Origin: Candidatus Lachnocurva vaginae
GTDB taxonomy: Bacteria > Bacillota > Clostridia > Lachnospirales > Lachnospiraceae
Assembly: GCA_011082265.1 (NCBI GenBank)
Contig: CP049781.1
Span: 930,001-994,000, forward strand
Direction: 5' to 3'
DNA: 64,000 nucleotides
This document shows, one piece after another, positions 9,132 to 18,200 of the stretch. The stretch's first letter is position 1; each line of letters opens with the position of its first letter. A program made the position numbers and the translations under genes. The notes under the pieces are model-generated. The model worked only from the letters and a program-made list of their open reading frames with translations, was not told the origin of the DNA and made no database searches.

Positions 9132-10001
9132 TTAATTTTTTTGATTTTTTATAGCATCTACTATTTCCTGTTTTAAGTCAATTGCTTTGTCCTTAAGTCT
9201 CGGCGGAGTAGACGGACTTCCAAGCAAATTTGATAAAAGCTTCGATGCTATATCATATTTCTTAAAGAATACTGCCATATTTACTAAAATAAATTCAAGT
9301 GTTGAGGTTTGAAGTCCGAAGTAAGGCGGCATTTCTTCTGAAATAGCTTTCAAAAATCCTTCGAATGCCTGATTATAATATCCCAAGTATTCTTCATTTT
9401 TTTCACTCTTAAGCTTCTTTTGCTCAGGAGTTTCAGAAGGCATATCTTTAACTATATCTCTAAGCATCCATGCCATTTTAAGACAGATATAAGATTTTTC
9501 CGAGGTTTTTGCTCTCTTTACCATAGCAGAAACTAATGCAAGCTTATAACGTTCCATTGCTTCATCATATGTATATATTTCACTATTTTTAATTTCTCCT
9601 GGTTTAAATTTTGAAGCGACCTGTTCTTTTAAAAGCCTTATTTGTGTTACAGATACATGCTCAAATGACTTATTTAAAGATGCATATCCGCAATATGGAC
9701 AAACAGTAACATCGTATTTAAGCGTATCTACACCAATACTTCTCGGTCTTAAATCTTCATCCTGTCCCTTTCTTCTAACTTTACCAGATTTTACCTGTTT
9801 AGTTGTAAATTCTTTATCGCATACTGGGCATTTTTCACTTCTATCCAAAATATAACTTTTTTCATCAGGCTCTTGTTTCTTAGCAGCTTCCTTTTCAGCA
9901 AGCTTTTTCTTTTCTTTTTCTTTATCTTTGTCGTCTTTTGTTATATCAAATTCTTTTTTCCCTGAAAATCCAAATTTTTCAAGTCCTTCAAATAAATTCA
10001 T
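9132..10001 (-). CDS. DUF2225 zinc-binding protein
   Basis: A 289-residue soluble protein. After a charged lysine/glutamate-rich leader (residues 13-50) there are two CxxC knuckles (C58/C61 and C101/C104, the second within VCPYCGYASLN). This is the pattern of the DUF2225 family, which carries a split zinc ribbon followed by a helical, TPR-like C-terminal half. The function of the family is not established. It starts 9 bp after glnS with a good SD (AGGGGA). It ends before the preQ1 riboswitch, so it is cotranscribed with glnS but translated separately from queT. Confidence 0.85.
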   Translation of the reverse strand: MNLFEGLEKFGFSGKKEFDITKDDKDKEKEKKKLAEKEAAKKQEPDEKSYILDRSEKCPVCDKEFTTKQVKSGKVRRKGQDEDLRPRSIGVDTLKYDVTVCPYCGYASLNKSFEHVSVTQIRLLKEQVASKFKPGEIKNSEIYTYDEAMERYKLALVSAMVKRAKTSEKSYICLKMAWMLRDIVKDMPSETPEQKKLKSEKNEEYLGYYNQAFEGFLKAISEEMPPYFGLQTSTLEFILVNMAVFFKKYDIASKLLSNLLGSPSTPPRLKDKAIDLKQEIVDAIKNQKN

Positions 10002-10010
10002 TTCATTCCC

Positions 10011-11678
10011 CTATTCGCTTTTACTTGGCAGCTTATAACTGCTCTTAAGTGATACCACTCTATTAAATACCAATGCATTATCTTTAGAATCTTTACTGTC
10101 GATACAATAAAATCCGTCTCTTACAAATTGAAATGTATTATAATCCCTTTTTTCTTTTACAAAGGGTTCTATATAACTATTCTTTAAAACTATTTTTGAA
10201 TTAGGATTTAAATTTATGCTTCCATCTTCATTATATACACCCTTTTCTTCATCAACAAGGTTTTCATATTGTCTGACTTCAACTTTTATCGCCTCATTGC
10301 ATGATACCCACTGAATAGTTCCTCGTACTTTCCTTCCATCAGGACTTTCTCCACCCTTGCTATCTTTATCGTAGGTTACATGGACTACAGTGACATTTCC
10401 TTCAGCATCAGTTTCATAACTTTTACAAGTTACAAAATATGCATTCATAAGTCTTACTTCATTTCCTACATAAAGTCTTCTATATTTTTTAGGTGGCTCT
10501 ATCATAAAGTCATCCCGCTCTATATAAAGTTCTTTTGAAAATGGAACTTCTCTTGTTCCAAGCTTCGGATTTTCTACATTATTAGGTACTATAAGCTTTT
10601 CTACTTTACCATCTTCATAATTATCAATAATAAGCTTTATTGGATGAAGAACCGCCATAACACGATTACATTTAGGCTTTAAATCTTCTCTTACGCAATA
10701 CTCAAGCATCTGATATTCAGCAGATGCATTACTCTTACTTATACCTAAAAGTTCTACAAACTTTCTTATAGAATCAGCTGTAAATCCCCTCCTTCTAAGT
10801 CCTGCTATAGAAACCAAGCGAGGATCATCCCATCCATCAACGATACCATCTTCTACAAGCTTTTTAATATATCTCTTTCCTGTAACAACATTTGTAAGAT
10901 ATAATTTTGCAAATTCAATCTGACGAGGAGGCATATCCCATTCGGTCTCATTTACTACCCATTCATATAAAGGTCTATGATCCTCAAATTCCAACGTACA
11001 AATTGAATGTGTAATTCCTTCAATTGCATCTTCTATCGGATGTGCAAAATCATACATAGGATAAATGCACCATTCATTTTTTGTCCTCTGATGGTACTTC
11101 TTTGCCACTCTATATATAATAGGATCTCTCATATTTATATTAGGAGAAGACATATCAATCTTCGCTCTAATTACCATTTCTCCGTCTTCATACTTTCCTG
11201 CTTTCATATCGGAAAAAATCTGAAGACTTTCCTCTACTGGCCTATTCCTATTTGGATCATCTTTTCCCGGCTCTGTAAGAGTTCCTCTATATTCTCTTAT
11301 TTCATCGGCTGAAAGATTGGAAGCGTATGCCTTTCCCTTTTTTATAAGAAGAACTGCTTTTTCATACATAGTTTCAAAATAATCCGAAGCAAAATATATT
11401 TTATCAAAATCCGCTCCGAGCCATTTTACATCTTCTATGATTGAATCCATAAATTCAGACTTCTCCTTAGTAGGATTTGTATCATCAAATCTCATATGGA
11501 AAACTCCGCCGTACTCTTTAGCAAGACCTGAGTTTAAAATTATAGATTTTGCATGCCCTATGTGAAGATATCCATTAGGTTCCGGCGGGAATCTTGTGAC
11601 TACATGATCATATACGCCATCCTGTAAATCTTTATCGATTTCCAATTCTATAAAATTTTTAGTTCTATTTTCTTCCAT
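10011..11678 (-). CDS. glnS: Glutaminyl-tRNA synthetase
   Basis: A class I synthetase of 555 residues that charges tRNA-Gln directly. The catalytic domain has FPPEPNGYLHIGHAKS (HIGH motif) and the GlnRS/GluRS signature FDDTNP. The KMSKS loop reads VVTGKRYIKKLV in place of the E. coli-type VMSKRKL and is followed by the GlnRS-diagnostic GWDDPRLVSIAGLRRRG. The C-terminal half is the usual two beta-barrel anticodon domain. No YqeY-type C-terminal fusion is present. A GlnRS implies the cell need not rely only on the GatCAB amidotransferase route for Gln-tRNA. It is the first gene of the glnS-DUF2225-queT-argS group. Confidence 0.95.
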   Translation of the reverse strand: MEENRTKNFIELEIDKDLQDGVYDHVVTRFPPEPNGYLHIGHAKSIILNSGLAKEYGGVFHMRFDDTNPTKEKSEFMDSIIEDVKWLGADFDKIYFASDYFETMYEKAVLLIKKGKAYASNLSADEIREYRGTLTEPGKDDPNRNRPVEESLQIFSDMKAGKYEDGEMVIRAKIDMSSPNINMRDPIIYRVAKKYHQRTKNEWCIYPMYDFAHPIEDAIEGITHSICTLEFEDHRPLYEWVVNETEWDMPPRQIEFAKLYLTNVVTGKRYIKKLVEDGIVDGWDDPRLVSIAGLRRRGFTADSIRKFVELLGISKSNASAEYQMLEYCVREDLKPKCNRVMAVLHPIKLIIDNYEDGKVEKLIVPNNVENPKLGTREVPFSKELYIERDDFMIEPPKKYRRLYVGNEVRLMNAYFVTCKSYETDAEGNVTVVHVTYDKDSKGGESPDGRKVRGTIQWVSCNEAIKVEVRQYENLVDEEKGVYNEDGSINLNPNSKIVLKNSYIEPFVKEKRDYNTFQFVRDGFYCIDSKDSKDNALVFNRVVSLKSSYKLPSKSE

Positions 11679-11725
11679 AAATTAATTCCTTTTATTTATG
11701 CTTTATAAATGTTTTTTCCTTTCAT

Positions 11726-12589
11726 TTAGTGTTTATGTGGATGCGTAAATAAATGATCCTGACAATATTCATAATTACCATTACACTTTGAACAAAATCT
11801 GAATTCAAGTTCAGGATTAGATTTTTCATCTCTTCCACAAATACAGCATTTATGCCTTAATACACGAGAATGTTCCTGATTTTTTACAGCTCTTTTTATC
11901 TTTATTTTAAGACTTCTATTTTTGTTTGAAATCCTATAATAATCTCTCGTTAAAATATAGAATATAATAAAATTAAGTAGAGATGATACTATAACTACTT
12001 TTCCACCCAAATTAGCTGTAAAGAAATCGATTGCAACAATTATTCCATAAAATATAGCCATCCACTTCATTTTTACAGGGATTATGAAATATAAAAGCAC
12101 CTGCAAATTTGGATAACATAGTGAAAATGCCAAGAATATCGACATATTAATGTAATTCGTTGTAAAAGCCCTACTCATATAATAAGAAACAAGCACATTC
12201 TGTCCTGTGTAAAAATATAGGATAAATGCTCCAATCACCGTAAATAATATGCCAGAAAATATATAAATATTAAACCTAAAAACTCCCCAAGTTCTTTCAA
12301 GTGCTGTTCCAAGTTGCCAATAAAATATCATCATAATAAGAGCAAAAAACAAATTATAATCCGGCGGAACCATAAGCCAAGAAAAAATTCTCCAAAATTG
12401 CGGTATTGGAAATCCATTCGTGATATGTGTAATCTGATACGGATCAAGTGACAAATATGACAAAAAGTCAATTTGAGTATACTGATATCCGAATTGAAAT
12501 ATATAACCTATGATATAACAGCCTATGATATAGTTCATAAGCCTTGGAATTGCATATTTTCCAAATTTTCTTTCAATCTTTTCCCACAT
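11726..12589 (-). CDS. Rhomboid-like membrane protein without catalytic serine, with C-terminal zinc knuckles
   Basis: 287 residues with about six hydrophobic segments between residues 15 and 215 and a rhomboid-like layout (WRIFSWLMVPPDYNLFFALI, then FYWQLGTALERTWG). The catalytic GxSG of active rhomboid proteases is absent; the matching TM region reads NYINMSIFLAFSL. After a basic stretch the tail carries Cys pairs (CCICGRD, FCSKCNG) and ends in a His-rich HPHKH, so a zinc-binding tail is likely. I infer an inactive rhomboid (pseudoprotease) or membrane scaffold. It is divergent from htpG, and the CIRCE operator lies only 14 bp beyond its -35 box, so it may share heat-shock control. Confidence 0.75.
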   Translation of the reverse strand: MWEKIERKFGKYAIPRLMNYIIGCYIIGYIFQFGYQYTQIDFLSYLSLDPYQITHITNGFPIPQFWRIFSWLMVPPDYNLFFALIMMIFYWQLGTALERTWGVFRFNIYIFSGILFTVIGAFILYFYTGQNVLVSYYMSRAFTTNYINMSIFLAFSLCYPNLQVLLYFIIPVKMKWMAIFYGIIVAIDFFTANLGGKVVIVSSLLNFIIFYILTRDYYRISNKNRSLKIKIKRAVKNQEHSRVLRHKCCICGRDEKSNPELEFRFCSKCNGNYEYCQDHLFTHPHKH

Positions 12590-12617
12590 AAAATACTCCT
12601 ATTAAAATCATTTAAAC

Positions 12618-12646
12618 ATTATATCAATTCACACAAAAAAAAACAA
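12618..12646 (-). promoter_or_regulatory. Promoter of the rhomboid-like gene
   Basis: On the minus strand there is a TTGTTT -35 box (12641-12646), a 17-bp spacer and a perfect TATAAT -10 box (12618-12623), 29 bp before the ATG at 12589. Confidence 0.65.
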
Positions 12647-12659
12647 ATTTTAATTATTA

Positions 12660-12686
12660 TTAGCACTCTTTTATAAAGAGTGCTAA
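12660..12686. promoter_or_regulatory. CIRCE operator (HrcA binding site)
   Basis: A perfect 9-9-9 inverted repeat: TTAGCACTC, nine bases, GAGTGCTAA. This is the exact consensus of the CIRCE element bound by the heat-shock repressor HrcA. It sits between the two divergent promoters, 7 bp upstream of the htpG -35 box. Confidence 0.95.
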
Positions 12687-12693
12687 ATTTCTA

Positions 12694-12722
12694 TTGACTT
12701 ATAATTCCTTTCGCCTTAAAAT
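12694..12722 (+). promoter_or_regulatory. htpG: Sigma-A type promoter of htpG
   Basis: TTGACT (12694-12699), a 17-bp spacer and TAAAAT (12717-12722). Transcription would start near 12729, about 57 bp before the ATG; an AAAGGAG ribosome site precedes the start codon. Confidence 0.75.
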
Positions 12723-12785
12723 TATAATCGGTTTGAGAATAAAATATTTTTATTTCTAACTATGTAGGAAAAAAGGAGTGTTACT

Positions 12786-14798
12786 ATGAAAGAAAAACAT
12801 GGAAATTTGTCAATTACAAGCGAAAATATTTTTCCTGTAATCAAAAAATGGTTATATTCAGATCATGATATATTTTTAAGAGAACTTGTTTCAAACGGCT
12901 GTGATGCCATAACAAAATTAAAAAACCTCGATATGATGGGTGAATTTCAGCTTAAAAGCAATTATAATCCAAAAATAGAAGTTGTACTTGATCCTAAAGA
13001 AAAGACTTTAACTGTGATTGATAACGGACTTGGTATGGATTATGACGAAGTTGAAAAATACATAAATCAAATTGCTTTTTCGGGAGCAAATGATTTTATT
13101 GCAAAATATAAAGAAAAATCTGACAATGATCAGATAATAGGTCACTTCGGTCTCGGATTTTATTCAGCATTTATGGTCGCAGATACAGTTGAAATTGATA
13201 CTTTATCATATAAAAATGGAGCTAAAGCCGTTCATTGGAGCTGCGACGGCGGAACCGAATATAATATGGATGAAGGTGATTACGATGAAATCGGCACCAA
13301 AATCACTCTTCATATAAATGAAGATGTTCTTGAATTTTGTAACGAATATAGAATAAAAGAAGTTTTAAATAAATACTGCTCATTTATGCCTTATGAAATC
13401 TATCTTTCAACTGTAAAAGATAAATCGGAAGAAGTAAAAGATTCTAATAAAGTAGAAAGCGAAAATACTTCTAAAAATGAAAATAAGCAGGAAGAAAAGC
13501 CGATAAATGACACTACTCCTCTATGGACTCTTTCTCCTTCAGAATGCAAAAAGGAGGATTATATAGACTTTTATCATAAAGTATTCATGGATTATAGAGA
13601 ACCTCTTTTTTGGATTCATTTAAATATGGATTATCCATTCAAATTAAAAGGAATTCTCTACTTTCCTAAAATTAATAACAAATACGAGTCCATTAAAGGA
13701 ACAATAAAGCTATATAATAATCAGGTGTTTATTGCAGAAAATATAAAGGAAGTTATTCCTGAATTTTTGATGCTTTTAAAAGGTGTAATCGATTGTCCTG
13801 ATTTACCTTTAAATGTATCTCGTTCCGCTCTTCAAAATGACGGATTCGTTAAGAAGATTTCAGATTATATAACAAAGAAGGTTGCTGATAAATTAGCAGG
13901 TTTATGTAAAACCGACAGAGAGTCTTACGAGAAATATTGGGACGACATAAGTCCATTTATAAAATATGGTTGTCTTAGTGATTATAAATTCTCAGAGAAA
14001 ATAAATGACTATATTTTATTCAAAGATATTTATGATAAGTATACAACTCTTCCTGATCTTTTAACTCCTAAAGAAAATGAATCTGATAAGTCTAATCAAA
14101 ATGATAAAAATAAAGCTGAATCTGATGAATCAAATGATAGTAAAAATAAAGCTGAATCTAATAAATCAAATGATGATAAGAAAAATGATGAAGAAAAAGA
14201 TACAAGAAAGCCTATCTACTATATAACTGACACTGTAATGCAAAGCCAATATATAAATCTTTTTAAGGAGCAAAGCTTGGATGCAATTCTTCTAAATACT
14301 GTAATCGATGCACAATTTATACCTCATCTTGAGCAAAGCAATCCAGATTATAAGTTCCTTAGAATTGATTCAGATACTAATGAAGAGCTTACAAATAAAA
14401 CTTCCGAAAAGGATATAAAAAATTATGAAAATACTCTTTCTAATATTTTTAAGAAAGCTCTTGATAAAAAGGATATTAGAGTTAAAGTCGTAAGCTTAAA
14501 GAACAAAGATATTTCATCAATGCTTAATATTAAGGAAGACGAAAGACGTATGGATGACATGCTTAAAATGTATGGCATGAATAATACTCCTAAAAATCCT
14601 ACTGATGCGACTCTTGTTCTTAATATAAATAACGATCTTGTAAAATATCTTATGAAGAATACTGAAGGAGAATACACAAATGATTTTGCAAAACAACTCT
14701 TTGATCTTGCAATTCTTCAAAATCAGCCGTTAACTCCTGAAGAAATGAGTGAATTTATAAATAGATCAAATAAGATAATGCTGCTTTTGTCTAAATAA
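12786..14798 (+). CDS. htpG: Hsp90-family chaperone HtpG
   Basis: A 670-residue ATP-dependent dimeric chaperone, longer than typical bacterial HtpG (~620-630). The GHKL ATPase domain shows the N box LRELVSNGCDAITKL, the DNGLGMD motif (79-85) and GHFGLGFYSAFMVAD (119-133). The middle domain holds LNVSRSALQND, including the arginine that contacts ATP. Two extra charged, low-complexity segments stand out: about residues 211-239, between the ATPase and middle domains, and about 428-472, rich in S, N, K and D. The second contains a 36-bp DNA repeat (period between 14112 and 14148). The gene is on the plus strand under a CIRCE operator and ends in a strong terminator. Confidence 0.96.
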   Translation: MKEKHGNLSITSENIFPVIKKWLYSDHDIFLRELVSNGCDAITKLKNLDMMGEFQLKSNYNPKIEVVLDPKEKTLTVIDNGLGMDYDEVEKYINQIAFSGANDFIAKYKEKSDNDQIIGHFGLGFYSAFMVADTVEIDTLSYKNGAKAVHWSCDGGTEYNMDEGDYDEIGTKITLHINEDVLEFCNEYRIKEVLNKYCSFMPYEIYLSTVKDKSEEVKDSNKVESENTSKNENKQEEKPINDTTPLWTLSPSECKKEDYIDFYHKVFMDYREPLFWIHLNMDYPFKLKGILYFPKINNKYESIKGTIKLYNNQVFIAENIKEVIPEFLMLLKGVIDCPDLPLNVSRSALQNDGFVKKISDYITKKVADKLAGLCKTDRESYEKYWDDISPFIKYGCLSDYKFSEKINDYILFKDIYDKYTTLPDLLTPKENESDKSNQNDKNKAESDESNDSKNKAESNKSNDDKKNDEEKDTRKPIYYITDTVMQSQYINLFKEQSLDAILLNTVIDAQFIPHLEQSNPDYKFLRIDSDTNEELTNKTSEKDIKNYENTLSNIFKKALDKKDIRVKVVSLKNKDISSMLNIKEDERRMDDMLKMYGMNNTPKNPTDATLVLNINNDLVKYLMKNTEGEYTNDFAKQLFDLAILQNQPLTPEEMSEFINRSNKIMLLLSK

Positions 14799-14802
14799 AT
14801 TT

Positions 14803-14864
14803 AAAAGTTCAGAGGCTATTATACTCACAAAAGAGTTCTATAATAGTCTCTGAACTTTTTTATA
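14803..14864. terminator. Terminator after htpG
   Basis: A 21-bp near-perfect stem (14803-14823 with 14839-14859) with T-rich tracts on both sides. It can serve htpG on the plus strand and the small acidic gene on the minus strand. Confidence 0.85.
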
Positions 14865-14894
14865 TATGCAATGCTATTAATTTTTTATTTATCT

Positions 14895-15158
14895 TCAGCC
14901 TTCTACTACAAGATATCTTCCGTCAGGAATAGAAAATACTTCAGGTTGTAATAAAATTTCTTCATCAGTAAGATCATCCACATCCATGCCATCTTTTATA
15001 TATAAAATCGCATCCTCTTTTGTATCAAAAACTTGTGCTAAACAATCCTCCAAAAAAACCTCAGCTTCTTCCAAATTTGTAGCAACCTCTTCTGGAAAAA
15101 GTTGTAACTGATTTTCTAAAAAACATTCTATTACTTCATTATCATATTCACTATTCAT
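14895..15158 (-). CDS. Small acidic protein (annotated as 'glyoxalase' in some Lachnospiraceae)
   Basis: An 87-residue, strongly acidic protein (MNSEYDNEVIECFLENQLQL to GRYLVVEG). I recall close relatives as short single-copy proteins in Lachnospiraceae carrying the label glyoxalase; nothing in this sequence supports that enzyme activity and no metal-ligand pattern is visible. ATG 15158 is chosen over the upstream in-frame ATG at 15179 because GGAGG lies 7 bases before it. It follows addA in the same direction after ~80 bp. Function unknown. Confidence 0.75.
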   Translation of the reverse strand: MNSEYDNEVIECFLENQLQLFPEEVATNLEEAEVFLEDCLAQVFDTKEDAILYIKDGMDVDDLTDEEILLQPEVFSIPDGRYLVVEG

Positions 15159-15237
15159 GACTTCCTCCAATATAAGCATATCTCTATTAAAACAAACAGA
15201 TTATATACCAGAAAATCCCTTAATACAATGATATTTA

Positions 15238-18200
15238 TTAAAGTGGTAAAACTTCTATATATTTGTTTAAATTGAGTGAATATATATATAATTTTTTAAT
15301 TTTTAAATTATAACTTTTTGAAGCTGCAATTGCATATAACTGAAGCTGCTTTTTATATTTTTCAATAAATTCTTCATCTTTTTTTAACTTATCAGTTTTG
15401 TAATCTATTATAGTTATGCCTTCATCCGATACGACCATACAGTCTATAACACCTTGAATAAGTATCTTTTCACTATCTAAAAATTTTTTATCCGAGAAAA
15501 TATTTTTGACATCTTCTATAAAGACAAAACTTTGTTCTTTTAGCACTTTATTATGCTTTAAAGGTGAAAACAATTCCTTAGATATATTGTTATTTAAAAA
15601 TGAAAATATTGCCTCTCTATCAATTATATCAGCATAATCCTTATCTATTATATTATTGTAAATAAGATTATTAATTGATTCATCTAAAGACTCTTTACTA
15701 TAAGATAATGAAAAATCAAGTTTTTCCAAAGCTTTATGCATGATAGTTCCATACATAGTTCCGTAGTTTTTTACTTCTTTTTTATTTTCAGATTTCATAA
15801 AATTAGGAACTAAAAATTCATTTTTCATATCCTTCTTATTTACATATTCTTTTTGTATTTTATCAGAATTTTTATTATTATCATCACTAACGTCGTCAAA
15901 AATAATATCCATCGCATCCCCTTTAAGTTCCGACACGGAATATTTATTTTTAAATCTGTTATTATTTAAGAACTTATAATGATAATTCATTCTATTTAAA
16001 ATAGAATCCATAACATTCTTATCATACTCTTCACTATTTTCTGAAATATTTTCACTATTCTCTGAAATATTTTCCATATTGTCGTTACTTACACTCTCAT
16101 CTTCATAGTAAGAATCATCTAATTCCGTTATAAATTTACATTTATCTCCATTTTTTATAGCTTTTTTCATTGCAGGAATTATCCAATCAAAATATGTTTT
16201 TGCGGAATATTTATCATAGAAAAGCATCTTTTTGGGTAAAATTTCATCTGATTTTGGCAAAATCTCCTCATCCTTTTTACTTCCTACAAGAATCAATTTC
16301 TCTTTTGCTCTGGTAAGTGCTACATACAAAATCCTCTGATCTTCTCCTCTTTCCCTTATCCTTTTAAGAGTTTTTATCATTTCAAAGAAAAAAGTATCTT
16401 TTACTACTCTATTAATCGGACTGTCATATTTTCTTAAAGCAAGTCCCAGCTTTGAATCTACCATAAATTTTTGCTTACTATCATTGCTATTAAAATTGCC
16501 CATACAATTCAAAAGAAATACTACAGGGAATTCAAGTCCTTTTGATTTATGAATTGTCATAACACGAACCACATCATCTTCTTCTCCCTGAAGTTTTGCC
16601 ATAGATATTTCAGACTTATATTTTTTTCTATTTCTTATATATTGCAAAAATGAATGCAAATCCTGATTTACATTTTCATTTAATCCTGCTTCGTCAATAA
16701 GCTTTTCTATATTGGCTCTTTTTTGATTTCCACCCGGCATAGCTGATATTGTATGTAAAAAGTCAGTTTCATTTAATATCTTTATGATAATATCGCTTAT
16801 GGATAAATCATATGAATCTCTAATATCATTATATAAAGACATAAACTTTTTAATTCCATTTGAAGGTTTTAAATCTTCATCTTCTCCTTCTGAATTAAGA
16901 TATGATATTAAAGCCGCAAAAAACTTTGTTTTTTGTCTTCTCTTTTTATTTTCCTCTTTATCTTGTAAATTTTTATTTATTTTTGCCTGCTTTTCTTTTA
17001 TTCTTAAAAGTTCATCATTTGAAATATTAAACATAGGTGAATGAAGTACTGAGATAAGCTCTATATCTTTATAAGGATTATCAATAATTTCTAAAAATGA
17101 TAATAATACAGATATTTCCATAGTATCAAAATATCCTGCCGTTTCAGCCATTACTACGGGAATATTTTCATTTTTAAAAATATTAAGTAATTTAGTCATT
17201 TTTCCATATTCGTCACTTACGCTTCGGCTTAAAATAACAATATCCTTATAGCTTACATTTCTTGGCTTTTTTGTAGTTTTGTCCTGTATTTTTAAACCGC
17301 TTTTTATCAATTTTTTTATTCTTTTTGCTGTAAACTTATACTCATATTCTTCTTTGTCTACGCATACGAATTTTTCAATTTCTTTATCATCTGGATGTAA
17401 AAAATATACTTCTGAAGCGTAATCATCCTTATGTTTCGTTATGTATTCCTTTTTATCAATATTGTCATCTTTATGATTTAAATCACCTTCAATTTCATTT
17501 TCGTCAAAAAATTTTGCTCCCTTATTTAAAAAAGCATCCTCATCATAGGAAACTCCTCCCATATCTTTATCCATAATGTAAGAAAAAATATCATTAGTAA
17601 AATCAAGAATTTCATTTCTGCTTCTAAAATTTTTATTTAAATCTATTCGTACCTTTGTTTCATCCTCTTTTTTAAAATCATCAAATTTTTCCATAAATAT
17701 TCCAGGATCAGCCGATCTAAATGCATAAATACTTTGTTTTACATCACCAACCATAAAATATTTATTTTCATTTTCATTATGTGCAATCGTACTTAATAAA
17801 GTTTCCTGAATCTGATTTGAATCCTGATACTCATCAACCATAACTTCATTAAACATTTCAGAAATTTCTTTTGCAACTTCAGTTTTTTCTTTTGTATCTT
17901 TATCAATTAAAATATTAAGTGCAAAATGTTCCAAATCTGAAAAATCAACTACAGATAAATCATCTTTTTTGTCATGATATGCCTTTGTAAAAGCATTTAC
18001 CAAATCAATTAATTCTTCAACAAAGGGTTTTAGTATTTGTATTTCATTTATAAATACATCGTTTATATCTGATACACTCATACCCTTTGCTAAAGTTTTC
18101 GGCTTTAATGCATTAGTCTTTTTTTTATATTGGTCTCTTATATCCTTAAATTGTTCTTTTAATTCCTTATTTTCAGATTTACATATATTTTTAAATTTTG

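Noticed and set aside
11679..11725. T-box leader upstream of glnS
   Set aside because: The gap to the rhomboid-like gene is only 47 bp, too short for a T-box, and contains no T-box core sequence.
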